DNA from: Cymbomonas tetramitiformis
Lineage: Eukaryota > Chlorophyta > Pyramimonadophyceae > Pyramimonadales > Pyramimonadaceae
Direction of reading: 5' to 3'
Assembly (NCBI GenBank): GCA_001247695.2
Contig: LGRX02003719.1
Location: forward strand, 1-64,000
Length of the DNA: 64,000 bases
A model generated the notes under the pieces. The model saw only the letters and a list, made by a program, of their open reading frames with translations, ran no database searches and was not told where the DNA came from. The position numbers were made by a program, and so were the translations under genes. This document shows positions 21,546 through 31,060 of this stretch, one piece after another; position 1 is the first letter of the stretch, and every line of letters starts with the position of its first letter.

Positions 21546-23920
21546 ATGGTCCGAGGAGATCAAATTGTTCATGGTGAAAAGCGACCTCGCCATGAACGAT
21601 CCCCTCAATCATCATCACCAAGTGATGCGGAGCGACATCGAACCGGCTTGCCTTCGGCTAGAGCCGCCGCCCTCGTCCAAGGGAAGGCGGCCCCCCCCGT
21701 ACAACAATCTTCGTTAGCCAAGCGCGCGATGAGAAATCCCGCGCAAGGCGGGTGCTTAGCCGATCGAGAGCCGATCAAACCTTCCAATGCTCAGGAGGGT
21801 ACATCCCTCAAACCCCCTCCCAATATCAAGCTCATATTCCCGGAAGGTTGGAGTACCGCGGAAGGCTTCCGCGACCCGGAGTATGAAACGATTACGAAGA
21901 AGGAACGCCTTTTGGCGTGGATTGCGCCTCCACATCTTCCAATATCAACGAGGGAACTGGAGTTGTCCGCGAGGTAGCACCCTTTCTCTTTCTTCTCGAC
22001 GTTGAGGTTGTGTCTTTCTTGCTTCACAGGACTCTTTGCTACATGTATGCAACATGGTTACCATATGTTGCATGCATATTGAGAGCATATTGTAGGGATC
22101 CTGGAACACATTGCAGGAAAGTCGATCCGCACTATGTGGAAGTGGACACGGTATGGCATCATAAGTGGCTGCCAACGCGACTGCTCCCGCACGATTTCTC
22201 CAGATTGGCGCACGATTCATCTCCAGACAATACCGCGTGGCCGGCTTGGTTACCACCTTCCGACATCTTGGAGCTAGAACCGGCAACGGTAACCTTTAAG
22301 GGGAAATCGTTTCGACTTGTTCCACCGGTGCCTAATTGCTTGCAACGGATTGTCGAAAGGATTCGTGGCATGCAAGAGGCAAGGTAAGGGACTCTCGTGG
22401 GGCAAGATTTCCCTCCCACCATTCCTCACGTGGCTCGCTGCAATAGTGCTGCAGCACGCGATCGTGATGGTTGCAGCATGTTGATGGGATGTTGAAAACA
22501 TGTTGGGACGGTATTGTGCAGAGATGCAAGCACTTCTCGTCACCAGACTGCTGCACTCATAACCCACCATAATATTACTTTTGGCTGTTACTGTTCAATA
22601 ACAACAGCGTCAACATAGCGTTCGCATAGCGAGCCCTGAAACTGACCATGCTTTTGAACCGAGAAAGAGCTACTGCCGGCCGTGTCCCGCGGGCTTTGAT
22701 GCGCGGGCCCCGCTCCCGGCATCGTGGTCACTACCTTCGGGGAGAAGGGCAAGCCATTGGAGCTAACGTCCTTGGAGACCAACTCGCCCGCTGGATGCGA
22801 GCGAGTATTCCCGCTTACCGAAAGCTTTTTCAACAACATGTTGAGTACGACCTGTTCCGGCGGAGGTGCAACCTGCAAGCTCGCACGCATGTACTATCTG
22901 TAGTATACCTGCAACATATTGTCAACTTGTTTATGTATGTTTATCATATATTGTAAGTATACTAAGAATATGTTGTCATCACAGGGAGAATGCCGCGCGC
23001 TCTAAACAAGCACTACGGAACCGACAAGAGGTGGGTGGCGTGCCCGCGATCGCGTTCGGTCCATTGGAGGACCCTGAAGGATGGCTTGGTCGTCAATACA
23101 CGGCTTACGAGAAGTCGCTCATGATGGGTCCCGAACCCATGTGTTCCAAGTACAACAAGGTGGACATCGGCGGTGTCTTCTATCGCACTAGAGACGGGGA
23201 CAAAGGGAAAGGGACAACCCAGTGTTTCGTCCGCGCATCCTTCCCCAAGGATGATGCCGATGCCGATGACGAGTGGGAGGACAGGTACGACCTCAACCAC
23301 CAGTTTGCATGCTTCTTTGCCTTTTCGTATATCTCTACAACATACATGCAATACGTCCCCAACATATTGAGGGTATGTTGTACGTATATTACAAAAACAT
23401 GGAACATTTCGTGCGCAGGTATGGTATCATCAACGCCATTCTGCGGGTTACCATTGGCGGTGTGCTCTACACTTTTTTAAAGTGTGATTGGCTACCCGTG
23501 CCCACGGAAGCTCAGATCGCGAGCTTCAAGCTGAAGAACTCCATCCTCGGCGTGGACAAGGTGTCCAACCAAGGCTTTCTTCACCTTCAACCCATGGGAC
23601 ACCTCCAAGTACACTATGGACAACCGAGAGCCCTACCTACTGGCCAATCAAGTCCAAGCGCAAGTAGTGATAGTCAAACACCCTGCATGGATTCAGCGGT
23701 GATACTTGATACGAGCGACCGCAATATGGAGAAACTTGCACTCGTTGATAGGCCCGTAGGTAGTGATGGTCACTTTGACACTTGCGGGAAGTGTAGAGTC
23801 GGTGGCGAGCTCCTTCTGTGTGAGAGGGCAGGCTGCAAAGAGGCTATGCACGTGCGATGCGCAGGGCTCACCGACATCCCCACTGGAATGTGGTACTGCA
23901 GAAAGTGTGATGACGCATAG
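21546..23920 (+). CDS. CACTA-like element protein: DUF4216-like region plus C-terminal PHD finger (multi-exon)
   Basis: Exons with matching phases: 21546-21973, 22117-22383, an exon of uncertain start ending at 22865, 22985-23284 and 23419-23920. Introns 21974-22116, 22866-22984 and 23285-23418 are GT-AG. The join between the second and third exons is unresolved, so the gene may be damaged there. The later exons hold VDIGGVFYRT, YGIINAILRV and YTFLKCDWLPVP, the layout of the DUF4216 segment found downstream of Tnp2 transposases in EnSpm/CACTA elements. The last about 50 residues form a Cys4-His-Cys3 PHD finger (CGKC, LLLCERAGC, MHVRC, WYCRKC), a chromatin-reading fold. The first exon is basic and Pro/Ser-rich. 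The N-terminal start is uncertain. Confidence 0.6.
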
Positions 23921-24060
23921 TAGTGCCTCTGTACACATTTGATATACCTGTAATATACCAGATACGTATTGCAACTACATATTGTAAGTATTATGCAATA
24001 TGTGAGCAGCAGGGGGGTCTTACCCCTTTACCCCTGCAGTCATGTGTTGCATAATTCACT

Positions 24061-24343
24061 CTGATTGTAGACATATTGCACATGTATTAAAGATATTCTG
24101 CATGAGTGAATGTTTCAATATGTGTTCAACACATATATTGCAAACGTGTTGAATGATTCATCTGATTGTAGACATATTGCACATGTACTAAAGATATTCT
24201 ACATGAGGGAATGTTTCAATATGTGTTCAACACATATATTGCAAACGTGTTGAATGATTCATCTGATTGTAGACATATTGCACATGTACTAAAGATATTC
24301 TGCATGAGGGAATGTTTCAATATGTGTTCAACACATATATCAA
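24061..24343 (+). repeat. Three 101-bp tandem units, right subterminal part of the CACTA-like element
   Basis: GATTGTAGACATATTGCACA recurs at about 24063, 24164 and 24265. Each unit also contains CAATATGTGTTCAACACATA. Confidence 0.85.
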
Positions 24344-24603
24344 GGTATGGTTTGCTGGAGGTCAACATTAGCATAAAAATTTGCAGATCTAGATCTCGAG
24401 ATATATGTGTTTTTAGTTGGTGCTTAAGTATGGGTAAGTATGGGAGATCGCGGAACGGTATCGACCATAACTTCTTCATGCCTTAACCACTTGACTCCCC
24501 GAAGCGCATAATATGTTTAGATAGGTTCAGCCAACCTATTTATCAAATAAAATCTTTTTCAAATTTTTATGCTAATGTTGACCTCCGGCAAACCATACCT
24601 TGA
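24344..24603. mobile_element. 260-bp foldback element with about 45-bp terminal inverted repeats
   Basis: The left end CAAGGTATGGTTTGCTGGAG... is mirrored at the right end (...CTCCGGCAAACCATACCTTG), with few mismatches over about 45 bp. It sits inside a 101-bp unit of the CACTA-like element. No target-site duplication was found. Confidence 0.7.
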
Positions 24604-24990
24604 CGTGTGTTGCAGGCAGTTGCAGACATATTGAACACCCCTCCAATCGTGTTGCCCCATTTCAATACATCGGCGCCCCAATTCGTAAAACCCCCCAGAA
24701 CCGACTTCTGCGATACGCGTCCAAATGCCGTGAAAACTTGTCCCCATGACGCTAGACCCTTCCTTAGATGATACCAAGTGCTAGTGGGTGAGTCTGACAC
24801 CATTTGGGTGCCCATGCTAGCATACTCATTTTCGCTGTGTCCAGGCTGATCGCGGTTCAATAGTTTGGCCAATATGTTACACGTGCATTGCAATATATAT
24901 CTAGATATTAGCATACCGTCTTCAATATGCCTCCAATATGCCTCCAATACGTGTTCAACACGTGTATTGAACCCATCTAGAAACGTAGGG

Positions 24991-25382
24991 CTATCAATCA
25001 CAACATGTTGTTATAATGATGACAACATAGTATATACTTATGCACAGCATGTGTGTGTGTGTGTGATGATGATGATGATATCACACACATTATTTCTGCA
25101 GCATGTATGTGTATTGTTGATCTACGCAGCATCACGCGTCCCTCTGCGCAGCATCATGCGTCCAAATGCGAAGTATTGTGTGTCCATCTTGTGCAAAATT
25201 GTATGAACATCGGAATCGCACATTATGTCGGCGCGTGATAAATATGTATGTCGCTCTGCATACCGATGCACCACAAATCGATGCGTCCCCTGCACAAGCT
25301 AAAACCATCGCACGTGTGCGTCGCACTGAACGAGCTAAAATCATCGTACGTGTGCGTCGCACTGAACGATATAGCTGGCAAT
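24991..25382 (-). mobile_element. Leader region of the second gypsy element (fragment 2)
   Basis: Continues the leader interrupted at 18371, with (TG)n and TGATGATGATGATG stretches as in 50160-50420 of the intact element. It is interrupted again by the GGTAATACC element at 25383. Confidence 0.5.
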
Positions 25383-26289
25383 TTACCGGGTAAAGGATTT
25401 TGGCCCTTCGTTGGTAATACCGGGTAAAATACCGGTAATACTTTAAGTGGTATTACCGAGGTAATACTATTCTGGGATTTTTGGCAATAATTAAAACGAT
25501 CATGGGGCATCACGCACACATTATTATTGGGAGCCATACAAGTGTGCTCCTAGAGGCTTTGATGTATGCGCAATCGATCTAAGAAGGTGGCGAGACCAAA
25601 TTCGAATGTTGTCGCCACCAAAACGAACAAAAACTACTTTCCAGAAAGTACAGACAGCCGCCCCGATTTTGGGGATTGGTTACATGCTGCACTCTCGGGT
25701 GCCGTCACCTGCCGTACAAATGTGCTCCTAGAGGCTTTGATGTATGTGCAATCGATCTATGAAGGTGGCTAGACCAAATTCAAATGTCGTCGCCACCGAA
25801 ACGAACAAAAACTACTTCTCAGAAAGTACAGACAGCCGCCCCGATTTTCGGGATTGGTAATACCCTTACCCGGTATTACCAATGGTAAAATTTGGTATTT
25901 TGGCATGGAGGACGGTCAGAGTGTCCTAAGAAGGGTGAATCCATGACGGATATCTCTCGTGTTGCCACGCAGGGATGTACTCGCGTTGTGAACTGTTTAG
26001 ACTTCGAGCACGTCTCACCCTCTCACGGAATGGGGATGTTGGAAATCGTCCTGGCGTGACGGCTGAGAAGCCGTCGATTTGATTTTTTCCCATGGTAAAA
26101 TGGGTAAAATCGATGGTAATACGGGGGTAATACCCGGTAATACCCATACCCGGTATTACCGATGGTAAAACTTTTTGGTAACGTGCGGTAATACCCCCCT
26201 ACACTAGGGTAAGGACTTTTTGGGGCAAAGTAATACTTGGTAAAATACTGGTAATACCTATACCTAGTATTACCTTTGGTAAAATTCGT
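25383..26289. mobile_element. GGTAATACC-rich hAT-like element
   Basis: Both ends are dense in GGTAATACC, TACCGGTAA and GGTAAAAT words that pair with each other, around 25383-25480 and 25855-26285. Outer ends GCTGGCAATTTACC and GGTAAAATTCGTGCCAGC are roughly inverted. Inside, about 140 bp is tandemly duplicated (25550-25688 and 25720-25860, sharing GTGCTCCTAGAGGCTTTGAT). No transposase frame is present. hAT is suggested by the ACCGGTAA-type ends only. No clean TSD was found. Confidence 0.5.
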
Positions 26290-26829
26290 GCCAGCCATAC
26301 TGAACGATTCGTGCAGAATATTTGCGAACATCGCTATTGCACATCATTTTCGCACAGTATGAATGCGTATGTCGCTGTCGCCGATATTTGTCGCATAGTA
26401 CGAATGCGATTGCGCTGATAACGAAATTGTGTGCGTCCCTGTCGCACTTGATGCGAATCATATATACTGACGATCATTTTTCGTTCGCGCGCTTGATTCT
26501 CGCATGCCGTACCAACCCTGCGATATTTGACAGCATACATGTACGATTTATAGACTCGTGCGCACACCTTGTCGCAATTTATTCACTGATGATATGCTGT
26601 TAGCTGCGAATATGATCGCGCTGATGATATTGTTGCACACTCCGCCGTTCGCTGACGATATTGCAGCGAATGCTGTCGTATGCGTGAAGATATTCGAAGT
26701 ATATGTATGTGCGAGCTCTGTCGCACCGTATACAGATCTTTATCGGATTATACGGATCTATATACAAAATATATCGAGTCTGCTGCACACACTCGTGTTC
26801 TCGTTCTTCGCCTGAGCGGAGAATACCAC
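26290..26829 (-). mobile_element. Leader region of the second gypsy element (fragment 3) up to its PBS
   Basis: Rich in TGCGAAT/ATTCGCA words and similar in style to 50460-51015 of the intact element. It ends in the primer-binding site next to the LTR. Confidence 0.5.
26811..26828 (-). other. Primer-binding site of the second gypsy element
   Basis: On the minus strand the LTR is followed after one base by TGGTATTCTCCG, identical to the start of the PBS of the intact gypsy element (51016-51032). Confidence 0.65.
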
Positions 26830-27381
26830 TGTCACGGTCCTATACGGACTTGATACGTGGCGCGGCTGCTATTGAACTGTAGCAAGCACGCGCAAGTATT
26901 TGGTAAAGTATGAGTGCAGCAAACTGGTAGACCAGAAGTGCTTGCTTGAGCCCAATGCTCCTCATATACCTCCAGTGCCCTCACGCGTCACACGCGTTAC
27001 CACCATCGGGTTGTGAACCCGAGGGCACTGGGTGAACTACCCGCATCGGCTGGTCGATATAGCCATTGATGCTCGCATGCTGTTCATTTCATGCTTGAAG
27101 CGAAGACGCGTCTTCTCAGAACACCTCGGTTCTTCAAGACTTGTCTTGCTTCGCCATCTCGATGCCAATACCTGGCCTCTCGATGACAGATGTCACTCAC
27201 CTTAAGTGGATGACATACATTATGACTGTACATGTCATAGTCGACCGTACTGACAATACTCGACGACTGTATGCCATTATGACATATGACATGACATGAC
27301 ATGACATGACATGACATGGTATGGCATGGTATGACATGTATGACGTGTATGACACATGTGTCATCGGTCATATCCCTGACA
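26830..27381 (-). repeat. 5' LTR of the second gypsy element
   Basis: 552 bp, TGTCACGG to CCCTGACA in plus orientation. It is diverged from but collinear with the LTRs at 40967 and 51036 (shared GGGTTGTGAACCCGAG, CGACCGTACTGAC, and an ATGAC pentamer array near 27290). Confidence 0.72.
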
Positions 27382-27557
27382 TATTGGGTGTTTACATACC
27401 CATGTTACAGTACTTCGATCGATATTTTGAGGGTCAACGGATGAACTCGGATGAAAGTTTTGACAAGACGCTCCAGAAAGAGCAGCTCGAGATCTTGACA
27501 ACATAGGTGTCCGATTTTTCAATGCCCTTCTCATGCCGCTCACATTGCACAATTTTC

Positions 27558-27581
27558 TTATGTTGGCTGCAGCCAACATAA
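27558..27581. repeat. 24-bp perfect palindrome, copy 1
   Basis: Perfect palindrome with core GTTGGCTGCAGCCAAC. An identical 24-bp copy lies 203 bp downstream (27761-27784). Confidence 0.9.
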
Positions 27582-27760
27582 TGAGCATTTTGCATTTTCG
27601 CGATCATACCCCAACTCTAGGGCACAATTATGCAAGCCCCACATGGGTGTAAAAAGGTATACCACGTATTGACATTTTTTAAAGGTCTAGTAGCCCTTCA
27701 AACAACATTAATTTGGAGCAATATGTACCATGAGTAATATGCGCTTCGGAACTTTGGGTT

Positions 27761-27784
27761 TTATGTTGGCTGCAGCCAACATAA
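27761..27784. repeat. 24-bp perfect palindrome, copy 2
   Basis: Identical to 27558-27581. The two copies bracket 179 bp of AT-rich sequence with no gene. Confidence 0.9.
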
Positions 27785-28120
27785 AGATGGGTAAGAGACA
27801 TACGGCCTCAGCGTGCAGCCTACGGCAGCCAGCGCGGACGACGAGGACATCTTGCGGCGGCCTGATGCCCTCACATCCGTGAGGTTCAGGCCGTCCAAGA
27901 GAAGGTACATTTCACCCACGCATCTTTCATCCCTGGGAGCGGGGTTGAGGAGCATGCATCGGCTCTGGTGTGTGGCCCTGCCGGGGGATCACGCCGGAGG
28001 AGCAGGTTCCGGCAGGTGGTGCGGCGGCATCGGCGTCCGCCGTGCCGGCCCCTGCTATGCTTGTCTCGCGGGTGAAGGACATGGAGCCCGCGCCACTCCA
28101 ATCGGCAGGGTTCGGCACGG

Positions 28121-28919
28121 GTGACCGCCACGGCATCGACAGACGGTGAGTTCGCGGGGTTCGTCCAGACTGTCAATCACGCCGCCATCTCGCAGGTTGA
28201 CCTCACCGGCTACGACACCGACGACTACGAGGACCTCGCCGACGGCAGCTTCACTCTGAAGCCGCGGGGTCCGCCTCCTTCTTCGGCTAATCACGTGTCG
28301 TCCGGACCACCCACGGACACCCATAGGACCTACGGCTTTGGCAAGCCGCCCTGGGGCTTCCCTGACACGGCTGGGCTTTGGGGGATTCCTTTTCTCATTT
28401 CCTTCGTTCTTTCGCATCTCGATCATGGGGGTGGCTGCCGTGCCCGAGGCTCCATCGGTTGCAGGATTGCCTTCGCCTGGTGGTGCTCTCGATTGGGGGA
28501 CTCCGTCATTTTTCTCCACGAATGAATTTGTTGAGTGGGTGAATCCGGCTCAGGGTTTCTATACGGCCCACGATGTGCCACAACTCGATCCACCTGACCC
28601 CCCTGCTCTCTTTCGAGACCTTGCTCAGGCAGATTTGGGCTTCGGCATCGCCCACTACTACGGCATGGCTCTACATGAGCATGGGCCTCTGGACGTGGAC
28701 CACTACTTCGGTGCTGGTTACTTCTCATCTTACTACGGCAACCATGGACTTCCACGAGGCCACTGCTGGATTGTATTGGGACCCTGCCGATTGACTTCTT
28801 GTTCACTCTGGATGCACACCAACATGGTGGTGTGCGGAGCTCCGGTGACTTCAACAATTTTTCTGGTTTATGATTTTGCTTTTGACATCTACAATTACTC
28901 TTCTGGCTTGATAGCTTAG
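28121..28919 (+). pseudogene. Remnant of the second open region of the LTR element family
   Basis: Two overlapping frames (28121-28525 and 28338-28919) together carry the parts conserved with 13897-14739: DGEFAGF, VDLTGYDTDD, KPPWGFP. A frameshift is therefore needed. The downstream part contains MVVCGAPVTST and loosely resembles DLVCGFSLTATTST on the minus strand at 36070-36651. Function unknown. Confidence 0.45.
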
Positions 28920-28928
28920 TGCTTTTCA

Positions 28929-29105
28929 TGCTGGAAACAGCAGCTCAGGCAGCGGGGACCCGCTGCCGACGGTGAAACAACGGATCACTAAACTCGGATA
29001 TACAAACGATATATACCCGAGATGAGTGACACAGGCTGACCACCGAAGATGACATACGGGAATGGCACTAGACTGTACTAACTAGTCGTAGTGCCAATTC
29101 CAGCA
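28929..29105 (+). mobile_element. 177-bp solo LTR / TRIM-like insertion, TSD TTTCA
   Basis: TGCTGGAA to TTCCAGCA, nearly identical to 10773-10949 and exactly the same length. TTTCA is duplicated at 28924-28928 and 29106-29110. Confidence 0.85.
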
Positions 29106-29295
29106 TTTCAGTTGTTTGGCGGGTGCACAATGCCCGTAGGTTTCTGCACGTGTGCCAGCTAGGGGGTTTCCAATTTGTGTGTCAGAATTGCACAGTTGGA
29201 TTAGCAGTTAGGTCTACCAACCTGGCTCCTGCCCTAACTTATCTTACATTTTCTGACTCTCCTAGCCAGTCACCACCCACAGTGCTGGGGTGGTG

Positions 29296-29561
29296 TGCTG
29301 AAATCTGTATAGGCAGCCCTGACCGGGAGTCCCGGTGCAGGCCCATATGACAGATTACTAGCCCAACTCTGGACTGCTGACTGAAGATCTATAGGTTCGT
29401 GCTGTGACACACGCTGTGTAACTGACAGGCAGGCTAGACTCCGAAACCGTCCGAGACCGTTCCGGGTATGTCTAGCTTAGGGTTTATTTATCTATTGAGT
29501 TTATCCACACACAGTTCGGGACTACTGTATCCGATACCCAGTGAACTAGGATATTCCAGTA
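29296..29561 (+). repeat. 3' LTR of the truncated LTR element copy
   Basis: About 265 bp, ends GATATTCCAGTA, diverged from but collinear with 15520-15763. Confidence 0.68.
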
Positions 29562-31060
29562 GTACATTCGAGCTCAAACCCAATAAATCTGCCAAGGAAA
29601 TAAACTCTTCGTTTCGCGCACAATGTATCTCAATCCTTGAGCTTCTTAAAGATATATATCTAGACAATATTTGTGGAAAGTCTCGTGCGCTAGAACGCAC
29701 GGGAAGCCCTTGGTTGTTTGGCATGATTTGGGTTTGAGTACATTCGAGCCCAAACCCAATAAATCTGCCAAGGAAATAAACTCTTCGTTTCGCGCACAAT
29801 GTATCATCTCAATCCTTGAGCTTCAGGGAACTTAACCCTTAAACTGGTGTTGGGGTCATTTTCAACCCCAAATCGTGCGATGTTTTTTTTTAGTATTTTC
29901 GAGTCAACAACGTCGATCATCACCATAACTGGTCTTGCGCCGTTTGAGGCCTTGCAAATATGTGTATCCTTGACGGTGAAGTACTTGCCTTTTAGATATA
30001 TGCATGTTATATATCTCACATAGCATCATTTTCATCCATGAAAAAGTGCCTCGAAAGTGTGGAAAGCGTTGTGTGAAAAGCAGAAAATCGAGATGAAATG
30101 TAGATATTCGTCATTTTAGACGCTTGCCGTGGACCCGAATGCATTCCGGATGGAATATGGCATCGTCCAAGTGACCATTCATCGTTAATGCATCAAATAT
30201 ATCCATTATGCGATTATGGTGGCAAAAAACTGCAAAATGATGAAATTTGAGCTTAAGTATGGAAAACATTGAGAATGTGGTGCTTTTCCCCTGTTTTTTT
30301 TTTTTTCAATGAGCGTATAAACCGACACGTAAACGTGGTATCCATACCCCAAGCACCATATCAACGTGAAGCGATGATCAAAGCCGATGCCCTGAAGGTG
30401 TCCCATGGGTTGTGGGCTGTCCATACCGTTTTTTATCAATGACTTTGTAAAGGTTTGCGTTTGGAAACCCCCAAAACTATAGCGGCAATTTCCATATATT
30501 AGCGGATATATTGCGTCAAAATATGCGTATAACCTATCAAAATGTTGGGCCATTCGATGCCTAAGGGATGGTTGATTTAGCTAGCACGTGTATGCAACCG
30601 ATGCCACTTATACGTGACAAAACACGAAACGACCCAAAAAGGGCCGAAATATTTACACCAGTTTATGGGGTTAAAGATATATATCTAGACAATATTTGTG
30701 GAAAGTCTCGTGCGCTAGAACGCACGGGAAGCCCTTGGCTGTTTGGCATGTATTGGGTTTGGGTACATTCGAGCCCAGACCCAATAAATCTGCCAAGGAA
30801 ATAAACTGTTCGTTTCGCGCACAATGTTTCTCAGTCCTTGTGCTTCAGGGAACTTAAAGATATATATATATATATATATATTAACAACATATCAGCGTAG
30901 TTTCGTGTGCTAGGAAGCGCGGGAAGACCTTGACTGTTTGGCATTTGTGGGTTTGGGTACATGAAAACCGAAACCCAAAAAGCTCTTGGTCATGAAGTGA
31001 CCTTCTCGTGCATACTTGACGACAATCCTTGCGCGCAAGAGGGTGAACTAATATTACTCT
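29562..31060 (+). repeat. About 190-bp repeat units, split by a piggyBac-like MITE
   Basis: Units share CCCAATAAATCTGCCAAGGA, TCGTTTCGCGCACAATGT and CTCGTGCGCTAGAACGCACG. Copies begin near 29565 (partial), 29650, 30672 and a diverged one near 30880. The units end GCTTCAGGGAACTTAAAG. An (AT)n run lies at 30858-30882. Confidence 0.7.
29836..30670. mobile_element. piggyBac-like MITE (835 bp), TSD TTAA
   Basis: Ends CCCTTAAACTGGTGT and ACACCAGTTTATGGGG are inverted repeats of the piggyBac CCC(T/A) type, each flanked by TTAA (29832-29835 and 30671-30674). The sibling repeat unit at about 30846-30858 reads CAGGGAACTTAAAGATATAT without the insertion, an empty site. No transposase is encoded, so it is non-autonomous. 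Confidence 0.8.

Larger units (their letters stand above)
18372..24990. mobile_element. 6.6-kb CACTA-like DNA transposon, TSD CTA
   Basis: Both ends carry the 15-bp perfect inverted repeat CCCTACGTTTCTAGA, extending imperfectly for about 60 bp on each side (both then contain CAATACA, TTGAACAC and GGCATATTG). CTA is duplicated at 18369-18371 and 24991-24993, a 3-bp TSD as in the CACTA/EnSpm superfamily. Inside are subterminal arrays of CATATTG-type words, a plus-strand gene with a DUF4216-like region and a PHD finger, and a minus-strand set of tandem exons. No complete Tnp2 catalytic domain was found, so it may be a deletion derivative. The flanks are gypsy leader on both sides. Confidence 0.72.
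27810..29561 (+). mobile_element. 5'-truncated copy of the inner LTR element family
   Basis: Collinear with about 14070-15763: the conserved VDLTGYDTDD region, the KPPWGFP region, the 3' non-coding part and the 3' LTR (29296-29561). The gag half is missing. It is interrupted by a solo LTR at 28929-29105; the matching place in the 11.7-15.8 kb copy (about 15329) is uninterrupted. Confidence 0.65.
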
